From the NCBI GenBank assembly GCA_963966185.1, contig CAWZYM010000248.1, positions 124,001 through 188,000 on the forward strand: a stretch of DNA of 64,000 bases, written 5' to 3'. The DNA is from Rhabditoides inermis (taxonomy: Eukaryota > Nematoda > Chromadorea > Rhabditida > Rhabditidae). The notes under the pieces are model-generated. The model did not search any database. It was not told where the DNA came from and saw only the letters and a list, made by a program, of their open reading frames with translations. The position numbers were made by a program, and so were the translations under genes. This document shows positions 54,831 through 64,000 of the stretch, piece after piece. The stretch's first letter is position 1; every line of letters starts with the position of its first letter.

Positions 54831-55146
54831 TTAAAGAGAGTGTACACTCTGAATTTCGAAGTTGAGTTAGCACCGGGATGTGAAAATATGTTGAAAATGA
54901 TGTACTTTTGTCAATGCAACTATGTGTCGGAGATACTTATAAGTCGGTGAAAATTTTTGTTGAACATTGAAAATTGGCACCAATTGGCACCAATTTCTGC
55001 ATTTTGATACATTTTGCGCTCAATTTTCACCAACTTGCAGACATTTTCAGCAAATAGTTGTAATGACAAAACTAAGTCGTTTTCAACATATTTTCACATC
55101 CCGGTGCTAACTCAACTTCGGAATTCAGAGTGTACACTCCCTTTAA
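54831..55146. mobile_element. TTAA-flanked foldback inserted in the gypsy remnant
   Basis: Both ends are TTAA followed by AG(A/G)GAGTGTACACTCTGAATT and its mirror. The arms pair for about 75 bp (GAGTTAGCACCGGGATGTG, AAAATATGTTGAAAA). The centre is AT-rich. It abuts the broken 5' end of the integrase frame. Confidence 0.8.
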
Positions 55147-55345
55147 CGCGCCTCGAACAGACTGTTTAGAATTTATGTGCGCGGAACAGCTACCGGCTGG
55201 CAGCAAGTGTGATAGAGAGTGTGCAATCGCAGAGTCGTAGACGGTTAGAATATCAATGGCTAACATGGAGTGTAGTTTAGGTCGCAGAAGCCTATGGTGA
55301 CCAAACTGTTATCAGAGATACCCTAAGGGGTCCTCATTCGAATTA

Positions 55346-55645
55346 TGTTTTCAAAAAATAAATAATAAATAAATTTATTACACCACGAGGATGCTTCACA
55401 CATGAAAATGCCTGTGAACAATGACATTGGAGGGACTGCAGTAGAGTACTAGATGTTATGGTTCTAGAAACTAGAAAACCAGTAATGAGAATCCACGATG
55501 ACGGTGTGTCTTCTGGCTAGCGGCTGACAACGTGTCTGTGTGGTCGCCAACCCACCGCGGTAGCGGAACTTCTTTCGGTCCGCTGGCGGCATCGAACCAG
55601 CGACCTTTCGATTGATAGCCGCGCACACATCCACTGCGCTACCGC
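55346..55645 (-). mobile_element. tRNA-derived SINE inside the left TIR
   Basis: The right end (minus-strand 5' end) is a tRNA-like head: GGCGGTAGCGCAGTGGATG for the A box, GTCGCTGGTTCGATGCC for the B box. The left end is an (AATAA)n-type tail, as expected for a SINE 3' end. It splits the left arm of the transposon, while the right arm is uninterrupted, so it inserted later. Confidence 0.75.
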
Positions 55646-55908
55646 CGCGCAAATCATGAACGGCTCTGATACGTTTGTTACGTTACGTTTCATTTTGTAC
55701 AGGAGCCTGTTTTGGGCGCTCCTATCCACCTCTGCGGCACTTCGAAGCCGTTGTAGTATAATGGTGAGTGATCCGGCCTGCCAAGTACGAGTCCCGGGTT
55801 TGGATCCTCTCCCGAGTTTTTTTTTGTTTTTTTTCACATAATTTTTCATTCACAAATCATTTAAAAAAACAACTCACAATGATAAGTTTTGAATTAGACA
55901 CGCACAAC

Positions 55909-56291
55909 TTATAGATTAACAACATAATCAAACACATAGTGATATTTCACCACGAAGTGGGTGAAGCAGAACCTCTTGTCACAGTGGGCACAGGTAATAA
56001 AGAAATGCTCTTTGCAACGTCTCACAGAGCAGGCGTCAAGACTACGGGGGAAGCATACCTCTACGGGACTACTACGGGAGTCTGGAAGGGGCCAGGGTGG
56101 TGAGGGAGATACCCGGCAGCATGCCACGGGTACACGAGGAAGTCCCGGAAGACAGGCGCTCGGAACTGGTCGAAGACGAGGGAGTAGATGAGCAGCAGGT
56201 TGTCCCTCTGATGCATCTTGAACGGCAGGGCGTTGTGCTGCAACATTTGTACAAGAAGGCGGAGCCTATGCGGGCGGGGCTACGCAGGTAA

Positions 56292-56333
<42 letters not shown>

Positions 56334-57860
56334 ACCAGCACGTACCCTTGAATGGACGGAAAAAGAAGACGTCCAGAGGCTGGATCATCGCTGTCGCGCC
56401 TCCTGGAATGTTCCTAACCTCCAACTCATGACCCTGGGGCACGGTTCCCTGGATGGTTGCGTGGTCCTTATGGAACGACGACCACGAGTCGACGAGCAGC
56501 AGATTATTCGTCGGCAATCCCCTCGCGTGTACGCACTTCTCCAGCCACTGCACCATGTGCTCCTTCGTCATGACGTGACTCTTGCCACAGGTGACGACCA
56601 GGTTGGGACAGTTCCTGTGACCCTTGTCAAGGAACTTCCCGGACGTCTCCTGAACACGAAGAGGAGAGAGGCCAAGGTGCCGTTGGCGAAGAGAATCGGC
56701 ATCAGAGTCGTCGAGTGGGAAGTCGCAGCCGACGAGCGATCCACCATCTCCACTTTCCGACAGCCCATTGGAGCGAGAGTTCGTGTGCTGACGAACTCCT
56801 GTTGACACAAACATGTCATAAACAGATTATGATATGCAAACTTGGCACTGCCTACACATTTGACACAGTAATGATCGGCTCACCTTGACAAATCCGGACT
56901 GATCCGCGTTGCACATCTGATCTACAGTAATCCTTCCCGCAGTCAGATCAGCCTTAACCTGTAAAGAAACATTCGTGGTCATCCGGCGCGAGACGATGCG
57001 GTGCTCTTGAACCGATTGATCCAAGCGAGAGATGCCTTGAACGACGGCAACAGGTTGTGCGTCTTATTGATGGTCAGAGCCATCCGGATCAAAGCAAATA
57101 CTGATTACGGTATCGGGTGGGCGGGGCCAAAGGGGGCGGGGCCAAAAGGGCGGGTTGAAAGGGGAGGAGCCAGAAATGGGCGGTGTTAATTCACGCAAAT
57201 CATGATATGGTTTCGAGCATTGTCTCATGAAAATATGAATCGTTACTCACTCTGCTCTATTTTTGCCTGCACTTCCTCTTCCAGCAGAGCTACCAGTCGA
57301 CGCATCCGAACCGCCTTGTCTTCTCGCACCTCCGTATTCTTCGACAAATCCTGAAAACCAGTTACGAGATGATAGTTAAACCATGCCCACCTTCAGCTTG
57401 CGAATGTCGTGTTCCTTCTTTATCCAAGTGTACCTGGTCGCCATTGACGAGAGACTGCGCGGATTCTTCGACTTGGTCGACGTAAGGACCGTAAGGTTTT
57501 CGATAGATGACTCGACCTGTGCATTATAAGTCAAACCGAAAACTGGTACAACCAACAAAACTGACATTCTCGATGGGCACGTTCCTAGCGTGTGCTCCCT
57601 GCCCGAAGGTGACGCATCCGTCCTCTCCGACGTGTCCATATCTCACATGCTCCATCGGATCATAGTCCGGGTCGGCGATCAACTCGTCGCTGCCGTCCAC
57701 CCACTCTGTCTCTCCCGACGCCGCCATTTCCAACAAGGAAGCAATCTCACCAGCCAACTTCGTCTTCTCACGCGAGCAGTTCGAGTTGTCCACTCCGAAC
57801 TGCTTGCACAGCAATCCAAGGACGCGGGCAACAATAATCATGACAAAAATGTCAAAAAAA
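55909..57860 (-). pseudogene. DDE transposase of pogo/Tigger (DDE_1) type, frame-broken
   Basis: Recognisable pieces in order on the minus strand follow. An N-terminal region (57376-57780) reads SKNPRSLSSMATRYTWIKKE. Near 57010-57090 HTH-like KASLAWINRFK is continued one frame off by EHRIVSRRMTTN. The first catalytic Asp is in MCNADQSGFVK (about 56890-56925). RTLAPMGCRK precedes a second one-base frame break near 56645. The second Asp is in NNLLLVDSWSSFHKDHAT. The third is in AMIQPLDVFFFRPFK (about 56340-56385). HQRDNLLLIYSLVFDQF and GYLPHHPGPF follow. The C-terminal Cys/His cluster is CSVRRCKEHFFITCAHCDKR. All three Asp remain, but at least two frame breaks suggest inactivity. Introns may account for some gaps. 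A (GA)n tract (56293-56329) lies in one. Confidence 0.8.
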
Positions 57861-58206
57861 ATACAGCACACAAGTGAGAGAAACTGATAAAACATTTTTT
57901 TTTCGAAAAGATCAGCTGATCAATCAATCAATAAACAATAAAGTAAAACAAAAAACTCGGGAGAGGATCCGAACCCGGGACTCGTACTTGGCAGGCCGGA
58001 TCACTCACCCTACAACGGCTCGATTTCGAACTGCCGCAGAGGTGGATAGGAGCGCCCAAAACAGGCTCCTGTACAAAATGAAACGTAACGTAACAAACGT
58101 ATCAGAGCCGGTCATGTGGATTTGAAAACAGAATTCGAATGAGGACCCCCTAGGGTATCTCTGATAACACCATCGGCTTCTGTGACCTAAACTACACTCC
58201 ATGTAA

Positions 58207-60277
58207 GAGGTCATAAGCGCGTGTTCCCATTTGTTCGAGTATCTGTCGCTAGGAAGCGTACACAAGTAGGTAAATCTGCATACCTGTTCACACTAATGAA
58301 ACATGAAACTGATATTTGGAATACTAACATACGAGCTTCCGTGATTGGCACTCACTACAATATTTCCCAGAGTTCTTTCTCTAAAAAGCGTCAAGCAGTC
58401 GTTTCTATCACATACATCAAAACAAGTTTTTGTATGCTGATGTAAGAATAAAAAAGAGTATCGAACATGTAAGTCACACTGGAACCATGCGAAGAAAGAA
58501 GCAAAGCATTGTGATTAAAGACACAGGGGCCTTTTCGATTTCCCCTGCCCGCTCATCGGCCCTTTGATGACGGCACATGCGTGAGAGTGCGATAGAGAAC
58601 GCGAAGAGAAGAAAGCGCAGAGTGGCGGGCAATATAAAAGCTCGCATTTAGCTCAGGATTTTTCATTGAAAACATTGTTGTGGATTTTGAACATACAGTA
58701 TACTGAAGGAATTGCGAAGCATCTTGTTTTTGCCGTTCATATCTCTATTCCACCGTTCAACCTGTATTTTAATAACCGTTTCGTGACGCATAAACGATTA
58801 AAAATCGTCAGAAAAAGGCCCCTGTATCTTCGAAAAAATCTTTCAGTTTGCCAGACACTGTTTCTCTGTTTGAAAAAGTGGTCGTCTTGCATGGACTGGA
58901 CAGCGTTGTCGAAAACAGACTGCGGTGCCTGGAAGCATTCTCCCGCTTGAGACGCGCCATCCGAAGTTGTTCTCGTTTATTCTTCACGAAGCACCGAGCA
59001 ATTTCTATGTTGCTATTCACACATGTATCTGCTCTGTTTTTAATTCGTAATTTTTGAGTCTGTCTGTAATTGTATCATTGCATGTTCCTCCTTCATTCAT
59101 ATTTCACGAGCATAGGTGCTACAGCGGTGTATTGTATAGGGGAACAATCTGGGGGAGCGGAAAATCAATGTTTCGAGATAATTGAATTAGGTATTGTGGA
59201 TTAGTACGCTGGCCGAAGCTCTGGATCTCACGCAAATGATCAGAAGCAACCACGAAGTGAAATCAACATATATTAATTTGATTTATTAACACTTGTTACT
59301 TGTTAGCATTAATATTTTACAACACTCGAAGGCCCTGGAGAGCACTTACACGGGCTGTGAAATTTTCTCTGCCGAGGGAGAAATGTAACGACTTCAAGAA
59401 TTGTCACCCTAATGTCCTAATATATAGAAAACGACCTGTCCGTCCGTCCGTCCGTCTGTAAGTGACGCCGCTTGGTGGTGACATATATACCCCAGCCAGC
59501 GTTAGCAAGTGAGACGCGCCGTGTTTGCACAATTTATATGGCCCCGCCCCGCCCACTATAGGCCCCGCCCATTATAACCAGGAGGAGGAGCGCCGTAGGC
59601 GCGACTCCGACTGGTAATTTTATAATTTTAGGATTGTCTTTGTCCTGCGTTCCGTTCTGTGCACTACAACATTGCATTCGATTATATGAAATGCACGAGA
59701 AAGCAACAGTAAAAGTCAGTTCAATTTTTATATATAGAAACCGAACTGTCGTTTGCTAATACAATGGGTGACACGAACAGTGTACGTGTGAGACACTCAC
59801 GCATAATAAAAACACTCCTGATAGCTGAGTTGTACGCAAACACATCTGGAGCGAATTATTTATTACTGTTTATTATTGTTCGATTATCGATCGCTCGCTG
59901 CATCAGCACTTGCCGTTTGCGAACACTGCTACGTCATGAGATCGGCTTAGAGGAAATGAGCTAAGAGAGCCCTGATATTGGTGCTATTCGCGCACGCTGG
60001 AAGTTTTTCCTGTTGGAAAACGGTAGTTTTGACCCCTTTACTGTTCATAATTCACTTACTTTTTCGAGGTTTTTTGAATGATGGTCATTCCGACAACAAT
60101 CACCAGCAAAAAAAAAGAATTTATTACATATATCTCCCGTATGTGGAAACCATCTAGCAAGATATTTACAAAACAAACGCGACAAATCACATAATTAACC
60201 GAGTAACATAAAACAATACTTAGATAGTCCGTTGCTTCATCTAGGGTCAATCAAAAGGCACGAATAAAACACATAAT
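58207..60277. other. Gene-free region right of the transposon
   Basis: Holds the hAT-like MITE copy 2 and, around 59420-59620, a (GTCC)n tract and GGCCCCGCCC-rich segment flanked by TATATATAGAAA(A/C)CGA words (59418 and about 59733). These resemble ends of a further unclassified repeat. No coding exon seen. Confidence 0.45.
58523..58825. mobile_element. hAT-like MITE, copy 2
   Basis: Ends ACAGGGGCCTTTTCGAT and AAAAAGGCCCCTGT are inverted. The subterminal CCGCTCATCGGCCCTTT is the reverse complement of a word in copy 1 (43651-43955), so the two copies lie in opposite orientation. CAGGGGCC-type ends are typical of hAT elements; no target duplication could be confirmed. Confidence 0.65.
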
Positions 60278-60916
60278 CTACTTGCTTTTTAGTTCCATAG
60301 CGACATAGGCGGCGACTGTGGGGTCAGAGATCTGCTTCCCCACCAGAGCAATCGCCTCCGAACGAGGCAGATCCTGCAACAAAAGCATATCTCTCTCACC
60401 CTCTCCTTCTCTCTCTCCTCGCTCTCCGTCCTCTCTCAAACTCTCTTGTTCCGCCTATTCCTTCCCGTTTCAGATTCTGCGTACCTTATAATACTCGAAT
60501 AGCTGGTCTGCGTACTCTATCCACACGCATCTCTGACATCCACTCCCGCAGCACATGGATGGATCGGGAGGCTGCGGAGGGCCTGCAAGCACAGGCAATG
60601 TCGAAAACGAACACAATCTAGTCGAATGAACACCCAATCGACATTGTCTAGTCATACGTTTTATAACACCCCGTCTCAACAAGCGTATGAAACCGTTGCG
60701 ATTTGCAAACTAATTCAAATTTTGTGGTCACGATTTCCCACTGATCTTCCGTCATTCATGCACTTGATTCAAAATGTATGACTTACCTGTCTTTTCCCCC
60801 TGCTCGGCTGTTGCTGCTCCCACCACTGCTCCACCAGACCTCGCTGCTCCCTCTTCTCCTCCTCCTCCTCCCACTCGTCTCACTTGCACCGCCAACAGTC
60901 GCCATCGCGCCAACAT
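60278..60916 (-). CDS. OXLD1: OXLD1-like oxidoreductase-like-domain protein, mitochondrial
   Basis: Three exons on the minus strand, 60787-60916, 60485-60582 and 60278-60373, giving 107 aa. The N-terminus [18 protein letters not shown] looks like a mitochondrial presequence. Exon 2 carries the family motif [20 protein letters not shown] followed by [12 protein letters not shown]. The four cysteines could bind metal, but the biochemical role of OXLD1 is not established. The start is 106 bp after the LAMTOR2 stop and directly follows TTTGTTTATTAG, an acceptor-like site suited to trans-splicing, so it is probably the downstream gene of an operon. Another frame of exon 1 is open but does not join exon 2. 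Confidence 0.88.
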
Positions 60917-61022
60917 CTAATAAACAAAATTTATCCATAATCTCAACAACAAAGTGAATCGCGCCTACAGTAACACAAAACACGAATCAACACGTAAAAC
61001 GCGGTATGCAAAGTGTACAGTA
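60917..61022 (-). promoter_or_regulatory. Intercistronic region of a putative LAMTOR2-OXLD1 operon
   Basis: 106 bp on the minus strand from the LAMTOR2 stop to the OXLD1 ATG, ending in TTTTGTTTATTAG immediately before ATG. Length, same-strand order and an acceptor abutting the downstream ATG fit nematode operons resolved by SL2-type trans-splicing. Confidence 0.6.
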
Positions 61023-61373
61023 CTAGTTCTTGTGCAGTTGGCCGAGGGGCTCTTGGAGGTAGTGCACGAGGGCGCGCATCTTGGCGCGCAGCAGGCCCAT
61101 CTTGTCGCCGCCCTGGCCGACGACAGCGAGGAGCAGGTCGGCCACTCGACCGGCAGCCACACTGCCCGTCTCGCACTCCAGCAGCACCTCGCGCAGCTCG
61201 CGCCGCCCGTCGAACTGCTCCCAGATGGAAGCTAGCAGGGCGGCAGACACACTCAGCTCGCCATCCCCAGACGAGGCGAGAAGAACCCCGTCCTTGTTGA
61301 ACACCAGCACACAGTAGACGCCGCTCGTGCGAGCCTGCCCCAACACTTCCAACAGGGCACGCTGCCGCAACAT
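61023..61373 (-). CDS. LAMTOR2: LAMTOR2 (p14), Ragulator roadblock subunit
   Basis: Single exon, 116 aa. Starts MLRQRALLEVLGQARTSGVY, matching the LAMTOR2 N-terminus (MLRPKALxxVLxQAxTxGV). Roadblock/LC7 fold residues follow: FNKDGVLLASSGDGE, ASIWEQFDGR, VADLLLAVVG and LLRAKMRALVHYLQEPLGQL. LAMTOR2 pairs with LAMTOR3 inside the Ragulator complex on late endosomes and lysosomes, anchoring Rag GTPases for mTORC1 activation. Length equals the family's usual 115-125 residues. It lies 106 bp upstream of OXLD1 on the same strand. Confidence 0.93.
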   Translation of the reverse strand: MLRQRALLEVLGQARTSGVYCVLVFNKDGVLLASSGDGELSVSAALLASIWEQFDGRRELREVLLECETGSVAAGRVADLLLAVVGQGGDKMGLLRAKMRALVHYLQEPLGQLHKN

Positions 61374-61971
61374 TCCAAGGCTAGAGTTGTAGTAGGTAAA
61401 AAAGTTATACGAACAGAAACGTTATGTTATAGTAGAACAGTAGTTATGTCTGTCTATCAGCTAGACTGTCTAACTTATCCATTTCAAATACAAAGCTCAC
61501 AAAATACTTCACTGGATTACGCAACCATTGTCTAAACCGCATAACAAGCACGTGTCTCTATGAAGTATTTATTGACGGGGCAAGTTATTAAGTATAAAAT
61601 AATCCTCGCGCGCGGATAAGAGTCGCTCACATAACACGGATATGCGTCCCGCAAACAAAACACACACCAAATTCAAATATCAAACACGGATCAAGTAGAC
61701 AATAGAATAGACAGATACAATCTCGTTGCTGAAACGATGAGTAAAATGAAGGACGACACGAACGACGAAAACAACACCCGAGACATCTCAAACGTATACG
61801 TGTGTGATATATCATACAAACTTTGCAGTGCGGGAAAACATATATAACTGATAAAAGGGATTCACATGGTACAAGGGAAACAATCTAAAGGGATGTGTGT
61901 AAAGCACCTGAACCGATCATATTGCAGCTTCGTGGGTGGTCCGAGAATCATTCGAGTATCGACGGGAGAAT
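61374..61971. other. Gap between LAMTOR2 and the srGAP gene
   Basis: 598 bp, AT-rich, no exon seen. It may contain the LAMTOR2 promoter and the srGAP 3' UTR. Confidence 0.45.
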
Positions 61972-64000
61972 TCATAGCTGAGCCGCCTGTGCAGCCGCTT
62001 CCAGTTCATCAAGAGGAGGCGAGCTCTCGCGGGGCTGAAATAGTATAAGTAATGATGAATAGATCATCCATCCATACCCACCTGGAAGTTCTTCTTGTGT
62101 TCTCGGAGGAGCGCGGCGAGGTCGGTGTGTTGTGCGCGGGCCGTCATGCCGCCTCCCATCGGCGCCCCGCCCACTGACTTCATCTGCTGACAAGGCACAC
62201 TGCGCTGCACTGTAGACTCGCGCACTATATCCGGCTGATCGAGCGGCCTGCAACACACAAGTACATGATAAACTGAAGCGAATAAGTCATCAAATGGCAC
62301 AACAACGTGCTACAGCAATAACATTCATTACTTCAACCGTGCCGAATCGAACAATCAGTCGGCCATATTGCCCACACTGACCTGTGCAGTATATGATGCG
62401 GGTCCTCAGCCAGCATCTTCTTCAGCTCGTCCCTCAGCGGATCGACCGAAGACCGGCTGGACGAGGGCGGGCGGGGGAACGAGGGCGAGATCGGGGACGG
62501 AGACTGCAATACCCACAATCGCCAAACTCGCTGCATTCAATCACACATGCAATGATGTTCTACAATCAAGAATCAATTGATCGGTGTCACATCTGCTCAA
62601 CAAAAAAGACGCCTCGCTTCTCGACCACACCCCGCACTCACGTTGACGGGACTGGCGTGTGTGATGGACACGCGCTGCATCCGGCCGGCCGCCTTCGCCA
62701 TGCACTCGGAAGAGCTGCACGAGAGAGACAGTGACACGAGTCCTCCCCTCCCCTCCCCTTCTCTTCCCCACTCACCCCGGCCACACCCTGTCCCCTCCAG
62801 TGTCCCTCCTCACATGGTGCAGCTGGTCTCTGAGGGACGCGTACGCGGGCGGCGCCGCTCGACTGCCCTCGCGACTCTCCCGCGACTCGCGAGACTCTCG
62901 CGACTCCCACCCATTCGCAGCCTGCAAAACGGATCCTTTCCAATTATACAAACGCCGCCTGATAACAAGACACATCAATGTTATCCTCACTATTTGTTTA
63001 AAAAAAAGTGCGCTCCATTCTCGACGTTTCGTCGACACTCAAAACGTCGTGAAACTTGTAATTGAGAGATAACTAATAGTAATAGATAACATCCTCTTCC
63101 TCCCTACACTCCCCGCGCCCTCACCTCCCGGCTACTGACTCGTCCGCTGTCCCAGCTGCTGGGCTCCCTGGACAGGGCCGTCTCCGTCTGTGCCCCGCCA
63201 CTCGGAGAGTCGACAGAGTGCAGCGACGGAGACGCGGACGGGGTGTCCAGAGACACGCACCCGCCAGACTGCTGCTGCTGATGCTGCAGGAAACCATCCA
63301 GAGGGGCCGAGCGAGTAGACGACCTGCAACACACATGTTTACATCCACCTATTACAGTAATAACACTAGCACATGATCATCATCATCAACATGGACAAAG
63401 AGTGCTTACCTGCTGCTTGCCGGCTGGCTGTCGGCCCCGTTCATCTGTCCTCCTACTCCTCCCACACCTCCATGTCCATTCTGCTCAAGTCCATTGACGA
63501 CCCTCTCCATCCTGTGTCCGCCCGCCTTCCTCTCCTCCTCCTCCTCGTCCTCCTCCAACACACTCTCCGACATGAGCAGCCGCGAGTGCATTCCCTCCTC
63601 ATCACCCGACACCAGACCGTCTCTGAAACACGCACAAACATAAACTTCTCTTTTTATCTATCTCCACACCACACAGTCGCTGCCCACTCACTCATCGTCC
63701 TCCTCTCCGCCCGTCTCTCCCGCATAGGCGTACTTGTCGTATCTGGGTCCGGCATCGGCGCGTCCCTCCACTCCTCCGACTACACTGAACACCGCCTCGT
63801 GCTGCACAATCAGAAAGCGCACCAGCTCGTTCACATAGTTGTGGTAGAACACCTACAACACGCAATTACGCTTACGCCATTTTTTTTTTTGAAAAAGGGA
63901 AAACAATTGTTGATGGACACTAGTACGGTAAACAAGTGGCATAAAGGACACGCTTCCTCACCTGGTCCTTTCCCTCGGGTATGGGCAACAGAGTGGGTCC
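61972..64000 (-). CDS. srgp-1: srGAP-type Rho GTPase-activating protein, 3' part
   Basis: The gene enters from the right edge on the minus strand. Exons: 63962-64000 (continuing), 63692-63852, 63410-63622, 63125-63323, about 62815-62922, 62642 to about 62706 or 62714, 62382-62503, 62082-62247, 61972-62034. The first two encode the end of a RhoGAP domain: GPTLLPIPEGKDQ then VFYHNYVNELVRFLIVQHEAVF. This resembles srGAP proteins closely (GPTL.xIP.G.D and a helix ending in HHExxF). The rest is low-complexity Ser/Pro/Glu-rich tail with a KNFQ-PRESSPPLDELEAAAQ end. No SH3 domain is visible downstream. Role: inactivation of Rac/Cdc42-type GTPases in cell-edge and migration control. The acceptor of the exon at 62642 is ambiguous. 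Confidence 0.8.

Larger units (their letters stand above)
55264..58203 (-). mobile_element. pogo/Tigger-like DNA transposon with tRNA-like modules in its TIRs
   Basis: About 2.9 kb, bounded by inverted repeats starting CATGGAGTGTAGTTTAGGTC at both ends. A 3-bp TAA lies on each side (55261-55263 and 58204-58206). The arms are about 260 bp; the left one is interrupted by a SINE (about 55346-55645). Each arm contains a tRNA-like unit pointing inward. The left is 55748-55816 (+), with TAGTATAATGGTGAGTGATC, GCCTGCCAAG and CCCGGGTTTGGATCC. The right is 57957-58022 (-), with B box GGGTTCGGATCC. Each unit is followed by a run of Ts. A decayed transposase fills the interior on the minus strand. Confidence 0.85.

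Noticed and set aside
56218..56805. 195-codon plus-strand open frame
   Set aside because: Antisense to the DDE transposase fragment and running through a (GA)n tract.
221..58022. The tRNA-like sequences as functional tRNA genes
   Set aside because: Each has good A and/or B boxes, but the acceptor and anticodon stems do not pair convincingly by eye, and most sit inside repeats. A covariance search would decide.
60783..60983. Alternative Arg-rich frame of OXLD1 exon 1
   Set aside because: It cannot join exon 2 in phase, whereas the frame starting MLARWRLL does and encodes a presequence.

Overview
The window is nuclear DNA of a nematode, most likely a rhabditid outside Caenorhabditis. The evidence is the gene content (srh/sri-like and srsx-like chemoreceptors, a DUF1647 protein, nematode FkbM-type and sulfotransferase proteins, CUB-like secreted proteins, an insulin-like peptide), many 45-60 bp GT-AG introns, and a gene pair spaced like a nematode operon. 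Gene models were built by hand from splice signals, reading phase and protein families. Most close exactly in phase; uncertain joins are stated.

Layout, left to right: (1) 3.0-4.5 kb, a tiny minus-strand gene that looks like the mitochondrial calcium uniporter regulator EMRE. (2) 8.1-12.2 kb (+), a complete 19-exon proline dehydrogenase (PRODH, about 616 aa) with an EF-hand-like insert. (3) 13.4-15.5 kb (-), a 7TM chemoreceptor whose C-terminus runs into a (GA)n microsatellite. (4) 17.4-31.3 kb, three paralogous secreted, probably GPI-anchored CUB-like genes in -, +, - orientation, with a DUF1647 gene (+) between the first and second. The middle paralog carries an in-frame stop and a frame break. 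The outer two share a 20-bp GATA plus TGACTCA promoter word. (5) 34.0-36.1 kb (-), a carbohydrate sulfotransferase. (6) 36.5-39.3 kb (+), an FkbM-type protein. (7) 40.0-40.3 kb (-), an insulin-like peptide. (8) 43.2-46.6 kb (-), a GT14 (core-2/I-branching) glycosyltransferase. (9) 49.2-50.0 kb (+), SKP1. (10) 51.2-52.7 kb (+), an srsx-like receptor. (11) 53.3-58.2 kb, the 3' end of a Ty3/gypsy element and a 2.9-kb pogo/Tigger-like DNA transposon. (12) 60.3-61.4 kb (-), LAMTOR2 and OXLD1, probably one operon. (13) 62.0 kb to the right edge (-), the 3' part of an srGAP Rho-GAP gene.

The space between genes is packed with inverted-repeat (foldback/MITE) elements, at least thirteen, plus tRNA-derived SINE-like sequences, two LINE fragments and many (CT)n/(GA)n tracts. 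The strongest unexplained signal is that several unrelated inverted-repeat elements carry tRNA-like modules (A box, B box, sometimes followed by a T-run) inside or beside their arms. One of them is the transposase-bearing element at 55.3-58.2 kb.

Functionally the genes are mostly independent. PRODH and OXLD1 (predicted) and EMRE act in mitochondria. LAMTOR2 acts on lysosomes in mTORC1 signalling. The sulfotransferase and GT14 enzymes act in the Golgi. The CUB-like trio looks like an intestinal surface or defence family. No bacterial genes, CRISPR array or rRNA was seen.
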